DNA of 64,000 nt from assembly GCF_037975245.1 (NCBI RefSeq), contig NC_092582.1, positions 24,588,077-24,652,076 on the forward strand, in the 5' to 3' direction. Source of the DNA: Apostichopus japonicus (lineage: Eukaryota > Echinodermata > Holothuroidea > Aspidochirotida > Stichopodidae). A program made the translations under genes and the position numbers. The notes under the pieces were generated by a model. The model saw nothing but the letters and a program-made list of their open reading frames with translations, made no database searches and had not been told where the DNA came from. Shown here piece after piece: positions 25,101 through 40,100 of the stretch. Numbering within the stretch: position 1 is the first letter of the stretch; each line of letters starts with the position of its first letter.

Positions 25101-28100
25101 GGGATAAAATGTTATGATGTCCAGAGGAGGGGTGAAGAGGAGTTCTGTCCCCCCACTCTTTAAGATATTTGTAAAATGAAGGGTACTTAAATGCAAAATA
25201 GGTGAAGATTTTATCAGCTGTGTATGTTGTACTGCATAAACATGTTATATCTTTATACACTGTACTTCAGATATTTCTGTAAGTAGTCTCCCTGCATGTT
25301 ACGGATCACCGCCCTGCCCCCTCCCCCTTGAGATATCTTGTTAACAAGGTTTTCACAATTTGACCCCTGGTGACCCCAAATGACCTTTAAACTCCACCAA
25401 AATCAATAGGCTTCTTGTACTTAATGTGGTACTTCTACACACTAAATATGAAGTTGGTCTAACCTTCCCGGTAACACCTGGAGGCTAAAGAGAAAATACA
25501 AAATAAATCAACTTTCTATTCACTAGATTTATCATGATGAATAATCATCAGGTCTGTGGTCATTTTGTGTCTTATTAAAACGTATATAATATTTATATAC
25601 ATGTAATCTCAGGGCAGCATATTGTTTTCTATTTCTGTTTTTATCTTTGGGTTTGCTGGACTGACATAGCTATAACAGCACAGTACTTATATCATTATTC
25701 AAAGCACCTTTATCTGAAAGGTGCTGTTTAAGAATATATTTTGCAGCTGAGGTAATCAATTCAATTAGTTATTTATAACACTTGCAGTGGTCATAATATT
25801 TTGAAACCCCCACCCAATAGAAAACAACTTTTGACAATTGCTGGAGTTTTTCTACAACATTTGTGAGCTATCTTCCATTGTATTGCAACAGGAAATAAAT
25901 GTAGAAAGCACATTTGCTTGAGTTTGCTAGAACATCTCTTAAATGGCCAGTACTATAATTGAAGTGCAAATACTGTACATCTCAGACAGAACACATTAAG
26001 AGAATCCTTCAACACTATTGAACAATGGCTAAGAATGGAATTCTGAATTACCTTGGCTTTTACTCTGAGGACATGCATAGGATCCAGAAGCTATATGCAT
26101 GTCTTGTATTACTGACTGGCTGACAACATATGCACACAATACAGTAAACCAAGCAAAGACTTCCACTTGTAATCCCTTACTATACTGGCTCATTGGCAAA
26201 TGGCATGAAGACTAGTCATCTTCAGATTTAAATTTGACATCAGTTTTCTTGTGTTTTGGATGCACTGAGAGGGAAAGGGTAGGAAAGGTTAGGATGGAAA
26301 AGTAGAAATGGAATTCCTTTAGTCATTTTACATTTTATTAAACAAAGACTTAGTTGTGACATATATAACATATAGCAAGTGGAAGCACACAGGCTTCAGA
26401 CAGTGTGATCATATTAAAGAATCACTGACTCTGTTGCTGAGGCAGTTTTTCAGGGTGTTATTCACTCTTACATTATACAGTATATAGTAAAAAACTCACA
26501 AACATGTCTCCATTGAAACAGAATGATGGAGAAGTATGTCACATATTAAATTATTTATAAATTTAAAATTTCTTAGCCTTGGCAAATCTTGGTTTTTATC
26601 AAAAGGAAATAATCTCAAGTAGGTACTTTATTGTTGAGATATTAAAGTGAAGATAACTCAAGTTTGAAGGTATATTTAAGGTAACCACTGGGCCAATGGA
26701 AGCCTTACTATGTACTATAGGTTTGGTCAAGTTTAACTGCTTGTGCTTAAGACAGATTACTACCCTTACCTGCCACACATCACTATGACACACTGACAAA
26801 TTAGAAGGGATCAAGTCATCTGAATATTTTGTTCCTCAATTTATGAAACAAACCAGAAAGCCAGTGGGCTGATTGTGATTTCTTGCCAATTGATATGATA
26901 ATTCCAAGCTTTTATAATTCCAAGCTTTTGTCATTGTAAATTAAATTGATCAGCAAGGTTCTATCACTGGATGTGGACCTACCTACTAAATATGTTAACT
27001 TACCATGTTTACAAGCTATTTTTAGCAAAAATCAACTCAAAGGTTTACATTTGACCCTGTGACCTCATTATTATTCATGAGATGAGCACCAAAATCAATA
27101 GGGTTTATCTACTCACTATGGCGCATCTATGTACCAAGTATGACTTCAATCCAACTTGTTTTTGTTCAGTTACCGTGTTTACAAGCTATTTTAGAGAAAA
27201 TAAAGTTAAGCCCTGCCCCCTGATAAATATGCATAATATCAACTTGAACATATATCACCATTTACCCGCTATCTACCAACATATTAATACCAAGTATAAA
27301 TAAATAAATTTTGGTTGCGGAGGTATAAACATTTGAAGATTTTAACGTTTGACCCTATGACCTCATTAATATTCATGAGATGAGCACCAAAATCTATAGG
27401 GTTCTTCTAATCAGTATGGCGCTTCTATGTACTAAGTATGACTTCAATCCAACTTGCCACTGTTGAGTTATCGTGATTACGAGCCAAGGGCGTCACATAC
27501 AAACACACACGCAATCACCATGGAATAGATTCCTTGTACCTTTGAGCAAGGAATCAAAAATGGACCCAGTATATTAAACACATACACCTCTTTGTGTACT
27601 TTTACACATTGGTAAGCAATACAATGTTTGGCAGGCAGTGCCTACTATATGATGTATGTAAATTTTCAGGCCTTTATCTTCCCCTCTGGTCCTTAGGAAG
27701 GTTGTTGATCAAGCAAGTTTCAAAGCAGTTACTTTTCCACCAGAATTAGACAGTAAGAAAATCACTTTCTACCCAGACTCAAATCTACAACCTAGCTTAC
27801 TAGTCCTGCTGTACACTAATTATACACTTACTGTACCATTACCATTAGCATATTGTAAACCATTCTGTGCAAGATCCGCATCATGTGACCCCCAAAGATT
27901 GTCTCAAGACTGATTAATCCACATTTACCTAATGAGGAGATAAAATCAAAGACAATATTGAATCAGTTGTCTCTTTATTGAGAATATCTGAACTACATAT
28001 GTTTTAATGCACACAATGAAAAACTTTGTTATTGAGTTTGCCTTTTTAATATTTACTCAAGAGTTATTCCATTGCTCACAGATATACAACCTATTGCTAA

Positions 28101-31100
28101 AATCACTCTGTGTCCCAAAACAACACAATAGACACTGAAAGGCACTTTTGTTATATTCAAGTTGCACAGTTTTGAAAATTTACCCATAAACAAAACAAGA
28201 GGTTAAATTTGGTAAACATGTTTGTCATCCTTTGGATTTGGCTAATTGATCAGCACACTTTCTAGTTTGGTACTTTAAACATGATTGGTTTCTTTGATTT
28301 TTTTTTAACACCAAATCTCTAATTTTGTTACTTTAAAGTCAAGCAAAGTTAGGCCTAATTATTGGTCTGGATTGCTTTTGTCAAACAATCAGTATACCAG
28401 TGTGAAGCAGAGGCTGCTTTAAGGTATACATGTTGTTGTCTTTGCTTCCACAACTGTCCCAGTAACTTTACACCCACCATTGTCAATATACATCAACCTG
28501 ATGACCCGCCCCCCCCCCCCACCTTCTTCCCCAAATACACTCTTATAACATAATTACTGAATTACATCATAAGATTAAGACCATATAAAGAATATAAAAT
28601 GCATTAAAGATTTCAGATGACAAAACATGAATTGTGTTGTATGATCTTCTCTGATAGAAACATAAACTGTTGCTTGTCTCAGTGCAACACTCAATACCTA
28701 GCAGTATCCATGACAACTATTTAATATGATGGGATAGATGGACCTTGTCTTAAATTACTTTATATCCACTCAACCTGGAGATTGTGACAATAGAAAGCCT
28801 TCATTAGCATCATATGCTCACACAGGAATGAAACTGTTTCATAATGAAACAATGGATGTCTATTTACCATTAAAATTGGTCAGATTTGAAAGATCAGAGA
28901 TGTACTTGGCATCAGAATTTCATCCTCTTGAAACCTACAATTATGGTACAATTTGTAGAGATGATGTTACAATTAGAGAAAGACTGAACAAAAGAGGTCT
29001 CACAGAACCCCGGCCCTGAGTTTAAGATACAACCTTTAGCAGTATTCTAACTAGATTGTTCATATGTTATGTCTTGGTTTGCAGTGATTGGAATTGATGG
29101 GGGTTGGGGGAGGGGTGTTGGATGATAGACTTTCCGGTGGGGAAATTTCCCTTAAGGGATCATCTGATACGTCATGGAGTAAAAATATCCAATTAAACAC
29201 TTGTATTCTCATGTAGGAGGGGGATGGGTGGGTGGGGTAAGAATCAGGTGGTGGGCCATGAAATCATTACCCTGCTCATGTAAACTGTACATATTCTTCC
29301 AAGAGCTGTAAACCCGGATATGAAACTCGTAAATCCCTAAAACTGTTGATCTCAGGACTGAATAATTCCAGTTTACCTGATGATGAGAAAAAACAAAATG
29401 CATTTGGTCATCAGTTATAATAATTATTAATGTAAATTGTCATCACCAGGTCTGCAAGTAGCAGCATTCTATCATGTAACATTGTCAAACACAGAACACA
29501 GAGATTATAAACATATGGTATGCTACTGTAGTTTCAAAATAATTTGCTCAGTTATAATTGCAAAGAAACTTTGCAACTGGTGAGGAGATAATTGTATCTA
29601 ATTTAGTGTGTCAGCTTGGTTCATTTAATGGCACCAGGCCCCTGGAGACTGCATTGCCTATATTGACCTAGTTACACCACTCTCGGGGGGGGGGGGTCTC
29701 TTTCCAGATTTTAGATCACCAAAGGTTTATACAGTAGAGTACCCTGTTGAGCTGGTCAATTGCTATCCAACATGGTCAGTTCTTTCCACAAATTTAAAGA
29801 AGTCACTTGTAACCTCAACATTTTGAGTTGAAAAAGTCTTGAGATAAAAAGTCAACATTTTGAAATTTGGTGACACTTACTTGTTCCCCCCTATGTCCAT
29901 AGCAAGCCACCGTACTCAAGTCGGCGAAGTTAGATCAATTTTGAGAACAATTAGATTTTTAAAACCAACCGCTGTGACTCGCTCAGCAATGTTTAAAAAT
30001 TAAACAAGCGCAAGTGAAAATTCTGTATTCACAGCTGTATATACTCAGATGAGTTGAAAGTATTTCCAATTGTGTTCTCTGTTTATAGTTGCTGCACTTA
30101 CAAGGGTACTGCAAAGCTCTCCAAATCTTCAGTATTTTCACATAGTTTCTGGAATCTGCTAGCAATTTTGAGCAAATGAGGACATGCCAGAAATAGAAAT
30201 ACTTAATATGGTTTTACTCTGTGGAATAGCTGAGCCCTAGCCGGGTGCTTCAGAAGAGCTCAATAACATTTCTGAGACTTCTTGTCCTCTTCTACTAAGT
30301 ATATATAAAGCATTGAATACATGTTAGAGAGAAAAATGTAATTTGTATGAAGTATAAATCTAAGCCCTGGTGAGTCTCTGGGGACTTCAGCTGAGACATT
30401 TTCACTTTTCAGACATTTAATGTTCTCTGATAGTATTTTTGCAACCCTTGTGGAGCCCGGGGGGAGGGGTGGGAAGTGCTCACCACCCTAATGGATGCCA
30501 GTGCTTGTATAAATATCTTTGAATGCCCTCTAAATATGTTTATTTTAAACAGTAGTTAGCTCTCAAATATATTCATGGAAGAATTGTTATCATGATATGA
30601 TATTGATAAAGAGTGGCAGGGGAATTTAACTTCCTTAACCATGCTTGCTAGCCAGCAGTGTGATGAATCAAGGCACAACAAAGATTTACTCCATTCTTAC
30701 CATTCCTATGTAACTCTGTGCATCAAGAAGTGTAGGATACTGAAAGAAGCTTGATATGTTCATAGGTCCTGATCCCCTCTATCCAGTACAGTCTCTGTCT
30801 TCATATGAACTAGAGGGTTTCTTCCTACGGTTGAATTATTACATCATGGAGCTGTTCGAGCCTCAGTGACTTCTAAATCAAAAGTGAAACACTAACATGA
30901 AATCAAATTAGTTATTCAAAATTTCAGAAGACTTCAGAAACAATAGGATACTCACAACAAAGAAAAACCCATGGTAGCAGTTCCACTTTGATCCAATCAT
31001 TGATCTCAATTAAGTGATTATACAGTGTTTGGTTTCTGAAGCTTTTTGAAGTTCTTATGAACTTTTGCATTCAGATAGCAATGTGATACTACAGCAGTCT

Positions 31101-34100
31101 TTGTGAGCAATCTAATTCACATGTTAGCTGTAAAAGACCTGTACACTTTTAGCAAGTAAATTATGTCAAAGTGCATATATTTGATTTGTGATATTGAAGC
31201 TGAAGATACGTCAATAGGAAATGTGCATTACTAGCACAATACCTGGAAATGCTGGATACGTTCCCATAATGGGTTGTCTTGGACCAGTAAGGGTGGTGTA
31301 AATCACTGCAGTATTTTCAGTGACACAAACTACAACAATGCTTGTATATGATATGGAATATTGAAACTCAATCTCTGGAAAATCTTGCATTTCATTTGAC
31401 CTTTACTCACTGGCAGGTTAGAACTTAAATCCACAATATCCCAGGAGAGGAAACAACTCCAGAGTAGGCCTACTTTAAGAGTAGGTTTTAATGACTAACT
31501 TTGGCTAAAACTGTTCAGACGGTTAGATGATCTCGCAAATGTAGAACACCTTCAATAAATTAATACTATGATCAAAGTATTTGAAGGAGGAAACCTACCC
31601 TTCAACTTGTAACCAACTATAACAGGCTAGCATCACCATACTTAAGCTACATTAGTCCTACATCGTGCCGAGCATAGGTCACGCTTTATGCTGGCATTGC
31701 GCGACTATTGAATATTGTAACTAAAATCATTGGACTATGCCTAAATTAGGCTGCCCTTAGTTATATGACTAGAGAAGACCTAAGCCATAACGTTGAACGT
31801 TATGATGGCCTGTGAACCTGTAGTACTTGTACGTGCATAGCCTAACGCTATGAAAGGAACTCAACTGATACGTGGGATTTCTTCTTTGACAATTGCAATT
31901 ATACTCAGTTGTTCCTTTCAGTATCATGTTCACCATCTGGAATATGCTGCAATATTTTCATATTAGTAAGCCAGTACTGTAGCTTCGGGGAATCACGTCA
32001 GACAAACAGGGAAGTACAACCGTATAACCGTTCTTCAAACGCTGCTTATATATACAGTACTGTACTGTGTCGTTGGTTTGTTTAGATTTTGAAAATGAGA
32101 CTTGTTCAAGTCATTTCCATGGACTTGAGGGGAATTCCCCTATTTTCCAGATAAATGGTCGATCTTTCAATCGAAATAATAGCAATTTGCAACAAATTCT
32201 TTAGATCTGATTAGTAAGGACTCCAACAATATGCTGTAAAATGTCATTTTATCATTTGCACCATGACATTTTTCAGCTAATGCTGCGTTCATAGAATCCT
32301 CAGTACAGCAGCTTCAAAGTGTCATCAAGACAGCAAGCTATTCATGTTACATTCAGCTGAGAAGCTAGGCACTGCTACGGGTGCACACCCCTCCCTCAGG
32401 TGGGCGGTGGGGCTACATGGGATTTGCCAACCAACACACCGTCTCCTTTTTTAAATTCTTCTTTCCATTCTGGATTTTCTATAATAGTGCAGGCCCTACC
32501 CAAGTCAGTCGGGAAGAATTTTGGATTTGCTGCCCCCACCTACACTCCCCTCCCCCTTGAAATCCTATATTAAGAGTGAGGGTCGAGAAGTGGTCCCATT
32601 CTTCGAGTCCTTCGATCCAATTTCATCTAAAGGTCCAAAAGGTAGCCTCTCATCAGTTTATGACAATAACGAGTGATACCCTGATCGTTATATGTAAAGT
32701 AGTTGATAGCCTATACATCTGCTATGTGGTACATGGCTACATGAAGGTAACATATGCTATAATGTGTACCTCTTTGTCAGGCATTATTGTATATACGAGT
32801 ATTACCACCTAACGGCGTCTGAATAACTGGACGGGCAAGACTGTATTTCTCTGATTTTCCATGCAATTATACAATAGTTGTTTTAACATCGGTCAGTTCA
32901 GTTTTCAAACTTTACACTAGTATTCTTTAGCACAACCTTAAGTTTAGACAAAAGTTATAGTCTAAGTACGTATGAGAATTGTTTCAGTCGAAGGACCCCA
33001 CAACCCCTTACATGGAATTGCATTCAACGACTCCACAGCAATACCATCACAACTTTCGAATCCACCTATATATAGTCTAACCATAAAGGTTCATTCCCCT
33101 TCCTAAATTTGTCGGGAGAATTTTGGAATGTGAACCCACGTTACTGGGTACTAAAACCATACAGGAGAGTCGATCCGTTTTCAGAATTGGAGACGCAAAC
33201 TTACCGATACAGCTCCTCAATGAATGCACATGCACTTACTCAGAAATGTACACAAATTAGCCACAAGATGTACCTCGTCATATATGTTCTACACCCTTCC
33301 CATACCTATGTAGACATGTGACAAATCAGTTGATTGGCGTAGGAAGGAATCAAAATATGAATGGGTTGGGGATTGGGTCGGGAGGGCATCCCAATTAAGC
33401 AAACCATGCACATTTTGTCATTACTCTCACCCACATAGGACACTGAAAAATTTCAAAATTTTCATATCAAAATTTTAATTATTTTATCCCGAAAATGTTG
33501 AATATTTCTGGGAATTTCAACTCTTTTTCAAAATTGAAATCCATTTCTTGGAAATCAAGTTTGTCTAAAAATTGCCATCTGTAATTTAACCGAAATTCTC
33601 AACATTAAACAACTTTTTCTAAATATTAAACCTCTTCGATTTATTTCGACCTCTTTAATTCCCTCCATGTAAAATGTCGATTTCTTTTTGTTTTAAACTT
33701 AAACTTTTCAAATGTCGACTTATCATCTACAAATATTAGCGTTTTATCTCAAACTTGTACGTTTTTCTAGAAATTGCCATTGCATTTCTCGAAATCAAGA
33801 TTTCTTTTTTATATAAATTTCAACTATTTTATCTCAAAATATAAGCTTTTCTTGATGAGAATGGCACTAAGTAAAAAGGGAGAAAAAAGTGAGGGGGGGG
33901 GGGGCTACATGAATTGACTATTAACATTATTGGTGAAATGTTGACATAGTATTTTGATTTGAGCAATTACGAGGTACTTGGAAAGACAAAACATCATTTG
34001 GTTGCCTGACACTCTCTTTGTTGGTGCAAAGATTTAGCTGAATAATCACGCACTGATATTGGAGTGGAATTAATTACAAAGGTGATTGGGTGGGGAGGTG

Positions 34101-37100
34101 ATGAAAACAGTTGTGTAGTTACATTTATTCCAATAATTTCATGATGATCAAGGGATTATTTGTAAACAAAAATGTAACTTGACACAGACACGTTTTGTCT
34201 GCACGATGTGTCTACAAGATGTATATGACTGAACAAGGATGTTCAATTTATGTTATTCCATGTAGGTTTTAATATTCATTAAACAGGTACTCCTTAAATC
34301 ATTTGAAAAAAGACGGTTTTCAAACTTTTGTGTTTGTTGTTTGTTTATTCATCCACTAGTAGATAATAGGGCGAAGGAATGTGTACATAACATGTTTTTT
34401 GCCCAAATTTTAACCGGTGGTGGAGGTGGGGGAGGAGGGGGTGGGGACTAACACCCTACCGCTTAGGGAGAAATGTCAATGATATCTTGATCTACTTGAT
34501 ATAGGTTGTGTTGTATTATTTACTTCCTCGACCCCTTCCTTACTACATACCCAATCGACGTCAGGTTTCAAACTGTCTGTTTTCACCGGGTATGTATAAC
34601 GTTACGTCCGTCGTACATTTACTTCTATTGGCGCCAAAATGTCTGTTACAAATTTCAAAACTCACCCGCGAACAGCTGGGAAACACCTGTATATGAATAT
34701 AGAATACCTGTTCACTTCTCTAGTATCTATCACTGAATGGTTTAGTGTTATGTTATTGGAGTTGCAGAGTACGTATTGTATTCGTGGACGTTGTTTGTTA
34801 CCATTGACTTGTTGAGTGTTTATTAAGATGGATTGTTTAATGGAGAGGAACCGCTGTTAATAGCTAAAACAGTAATTATTGATCAGAGAAATAATTTGAC
34901 GGTAAAGTATGAAGGCATAGGCTAGGATGTGTACAAAGACCAGGCCAAACTTAGGTAGGCTTTAGGCTAGACTAGTAATTCAGTTATGTTAGAAAAGGTT
35001 ATGTTAGAAATCTCAAACATCACCCGCGCAAAGCTAGAATTACTACTTTTAGCAAGAGGACATGCTTAGCAAATCTAACTCATAAAAAATAAAAATCTTA
35101 GCCTAGTTGTTGGCTGATTATCAAAAAATTCCAAGTTAAAGCATATCTTAAATATAAAGGAATTGAATAAAATGCAATCGAGACACTGAGTTTTCTTTAA
35201 GGATCTTAAATTAAGCGAAGAATAAAACCAGCGATTAACATTCCAGGTGAGCTGATGCCTATCCTTTACTTCGAAAACAATAACACCATTCTAGCTAAGA
35301 AAAAATATCCATAGACAAACTGAAGAAACTTTGTTATCCCTTCAAAAATCTTAAATCACAGAAAATTGTTTAAATCGATTTTAATCGTACATAACAAATC
35401 CTAATACTAGGCATTAATACAAGTCAATCTATAACATCCCACAATTATTATTGTAATCACCTAACTTACTAACTGAAATAATGTTATTTAATAAATGATT
35501 ATTAGTTGAATGACCTAACTCCTGCCGATATAACTGACACTTATGGGGAAATATAGTTTGTATAGGGCCTACTGCTTGAAGCCTCTATAAAACAATTTTC
35601 CAATTAAAGCTTAATAATAATAACATGCAATAAATAGTTATTAAAAAGAACTCTTTCGTCCATGTCTTTCCAGCAGCAACTACATTGTGTAGTTCTACTC
35701 ACAGTTGGTTTTGTCTTAATTTTGCCCACTTAATTATAAAAAAAACGTACGTCATTTCCAAGCCGGCCAACAGACTTATGGCATGATATTTAATAACAAG
35801 AGCCCAAGGGCACTGTGGTTCCTTGCTTGGGGTATATGACAATACACATAATATTATGAAGCAAGATTGGGCTCAAATAGTCCAAGTAATTGTGGTCCTA
35901 TATGTTCCCATAAAGTAACCAACACTATAGACAACACTTTTGTGATCACAAAATGTGATCAGATTTTTGATCAAAAGACACTTTTGAGATCTAAATATGG
36001 CGTCGAAAATGTAAGAAATATAAGAGACCTACAAGCGTGTCAACAGATATGATAACATTGGTGACCTCAGATGACATGACCTTTAAGTTTTAAAATGTTC
36101 CACCACCCCATTCACAACTTGTCCCAAAATATCAACCATTTCACACCTTGGCATTGAGATTTAATTGCATTAAATGTCAAAAAATTAACTTTGAACTTGT
36201 ACACATAACTTCACACACAAAGGTCACCCGGAGGTCAACCAATTGACATTTTTGATCGGTGAGACCTAAATAGAGCATGACTGTAAAAATTCAAACATTT
36301 TTTCTTTGCCCATTTTCTCCCCCCCCCCCAAAATACTACTTTTTTTAACATTAGCTGACCTTTGGTGACGTTGGATCACATGACCATTAAGTTTGAAAAT
36401 ATTCCCCTATACCATTTGCAACTTGTCCAAAAAAATCAACCTTGTAACACCTTGGAACTGGGAGTTATTGCACTAAATGTCTGAAAATTAACTTTGACCT
36501 CATATAAGTTCGCACACGAAGGTCACACGGGGGTCAACCCATTGACATTTATGATCAGAAGGTACCTTTAACATCTGAAAATAGCATCGAAACTGTAAAA
36601 TTCCACAAAACACGAAAAGGTCACCAGAGGTCAAATTGAGGTCAGGGGTCACCCAGATGCGGGTCGACAAATGGATTACATTGAAGCAACTCCCAACCCT
36701 AACGGACAATTTGTTCTCAAGTTATCACAAAAATACTAGTTTTCTTTATCATTAATTGACCTTTGGTGACCTCGTACCACATGACCGTTACGTTGGAAAA
36801 TATTCCCCTATACCATTTGCAACTACTCCAAAATATCAAGCTTGTCACACCTTGGAACTGGGAGTTATTGCACTGAAAGTCTGAAAATTAACTTTGACCT
36901 CATATAACTTCACACACGAAGGTCACACGGGGGTCAACCCATTGACATTTATGATCAGAAGGTACCTTTAACATCTGAAAATAGCATCGAAACTGTAAAA
37001 TTCCACAAAACACGAAAAGGTCACAGAGGTCAAATTGAGGTCAAGGGTCACCCAGATGCGGGTTGACAAATGGATTACATTGAAGCAACTCCCAACCCTA

Positions 37101-40100
37101 ACGGACAATTTGTTCCCAAGTTATCGCAAAAATACTAGTTTTTTATCATAAATTGACCTTTGGTGACCTTGTATCACATGACCGTTAAGTTTAAAAATAT
37201 TCCTCTATACCATTTGCAACTACTCCAAAAATATCAAGCTTGTCACACCTTGGAACTGGGAGTTATTGCATTAAATGTCTGAAAATTAACTTTGACCTCA
37301 TATAACTTCGCACACGAAGGTCACACGGGGGTCAACCCATTGACATTTATGATCAGAAGGTACCTTTAACATCTGAAAATAGCATCGAAACTGTAAAAAT
37401 CCACAAAACACGAAAAGGTCACAGAGGTCAAATTGAGGTCAAGGGTCACCCAGATGCGGGTCGACAATTGGATTACATTGAAGCAACTCCCAACCCTAAC
37501 GGACAATTTGTTTTCAAGTTATCGCAAAAATACTACTTTTTTATCATTAATTGACCTTTGGTGACCTCGGATCACATGACCATTAAGTTTGAAAATATTC
37601 CCCTATACCATTTGCAACTTGTCTCAAAATATCAACTGTGTAACACCTTGGTACTGGGAGTTATTACACTAAATGTCTGAAAATTAACTTTGACCTCATA
37701 TAACTTAACATACAAAGGTCACCTTGGGTCAACTTATTGACATTTTTGATTGATGAGACCTAAATTAGAGCATCAAACTATACAAATTGAAACATTTTTT
37801 TCTTTGCCCATTTGCTATCCCCAAAATACTAGTTTTTTAACATTAATTGACCTTTGGTGACCGCGTATCACATGACCGTTAAGTTTGAAAATATTCCCCT
37901 ATACCATTTGCAACTTGTCCAAAAATATCAACCATGTCACACCTTGGAACTGGGAGTTATTGCATTAAATGTCTGAAAATTAACTTTGACCTCGTATAAC
38001 TTCGCACACGAAGGTCACACAGGTGTCAACCAATTGACATTTTTGATCGGAAGGTACCTTTGAGATCCAAATCTAGCATCAAAACCAAACATTTTCTTTT
38101 TTGCTCGTTTCCTCCCAAAATAAGCACATTTTTTCTAATGTGACCTTTGACCTTTTGACCTTGGTTTCAGGTGTAGTTTAATCTCCTGATTCCAAAAAAC
38201 AAAACGACAAGTCTGTACAACCATCCTAACTCCGACCGAAAAACTTTGACCCCATATAACTTCGCACATAAAGGTCACACGGGGTCAACCTGATGACATT
38301 TATGATCAGAAGGTACCTTTGACATCTGAAAATAGCATCAAAACTTTAAAAATCCCCAAAAACATGTAAAGGTCACCAGAGGTCAAATTGAGGTCAAGGG
38401 TCACCCAGATGCGGGTCAACAAAAGGATAACATTGAAGCAACTCCCAACCCTAACGGACATTTTGTTCTCAAGTTATCACAAAAATACTAGTTTTTTATC
38501 ATTAATTGACCTTTGGTGACCTCGGATCACATGACCGTTAAGTTTGAAAATGCTCCCCTAACCAGTTCACAACTTGTCCCAAAATATCAATCTTGTCACA
38601 CATTGGCACTGGGAGTTATTGCAGTTTTAATATTTTCGGTTTTTTGACCATAACTGACCTTTGGTGACCTTTGTGGGCACCAAAAACAATAGGGCACACC
38701 TTCTCCATATGGCGGATCTATATTCCAAGTTTGGCCTCAATCCAACTTCCCTTATTGAGATAGAGCGTACCCAAGCAAGCGTCACAGATGCACACACACA
38801 CAGACATACACACACACACACACACACGCCAACCTGACTGCATAGGTTCCTTTTGCTAAAGCAAGGAACCAATAAAAATGGTTTTGAAATTGAAAGTGCG
38901 CCATTTCTGTTACGCTGCAACACTCCACAGCAGACAATAGGCAGAGCCGTATAGCTCTAACGTTAGTTTTAAAAGGGCGCCCTCCTCTCATTAAACATTT
39001 GGAAAAAAAAATCCACTAGAAGTTATGTCACACTTAAATTGTAACTAAGGAATGAATTGATAACTAAACACAGATAGACATCATCTTTTAAACAAATCGT
39101 TTTAATTGGAAATAATTAAAATTCAAGCAGAATAGTCGGATTTGGATCAATAAATTAAATAATTTGTTATATTCAAATTACAGTTGAAGCCTCATCGACC
39201 TTTCTCTCTTGAGACTTTGATTTGATCTACATATGCTTCTGTAAATTGCATTTTAATTATAAGAAACAACCCATTTATTTAAAGATAATTCTTCCAAATC
39301 TCCTTAAACTTTATAAAAACATTAGTTAAAGTAGAAGTTTCCTTTTCATGAATCCTATTACACTAGAGACTAATATTTACATTTAAATTACATTTTCCTT
39401 CTGAAAGTTCTAAATTGAAACACAAATAAATTTGATCAATATTTTTCTTCAAAAGATAGAATAATCTCAATTCTTATTTACCCTTTTTTTAATATAATTA
39501 TCAACCCGTCATTGAGATTTGTTTCCAATTAACTAATAAATTTAAATATGTAGCCTCACATTCTTACTTTATTAAACCTTACTTGCTATAAAACTCTTAA
39601 TTAATAATTTAATTGTAAAACAATAAAAATAACGGTTTAACCCTACATAACCACTTTCTATTCCTCTAATCTAAGCAAATTATTCCTGTTAATATTTGTC
39701 TCTCCTTAAGATCAATCCCTTATCTCCTTTCCATTAACTTATTCTTTCTTACAGATAAACACGACCTAAATGTCCTATATTATCGCTTTACTTTCCTCTA
39801 TTGTTTATTTCGTTATTTTTATTATTTATAGTATCATATTAATTATTCTAATCCTAAGCAAATCCAATCTATTTATCTCTATCTACTCTATTATCAGTAA
39901 CTCTATTCTTTCATTCTAGATTCCTATCTCCTGTGTGGATCTATCCCGATGCTTTCCTAGAGTTGATGAGTCTGGTCTGAACCTTATCCTTCAGTCTAGT
40001 ATCTCTCTCTCTATCCTGAGTTCTCTCCAGAAGCTGCTGATCACTGACAGCAACAGGAAACTAACTAATGAAGAGTTGGCGGCCATCTTGTCTTACTCCT

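Noticed and set aside
28738-29019. 93-codon plus-strand open frame with balanced composition
   Set aside because: It has no recognisable motif, splice context or promoter. It may be chance in intron 2, although it is the least repeat-like of the small frames.
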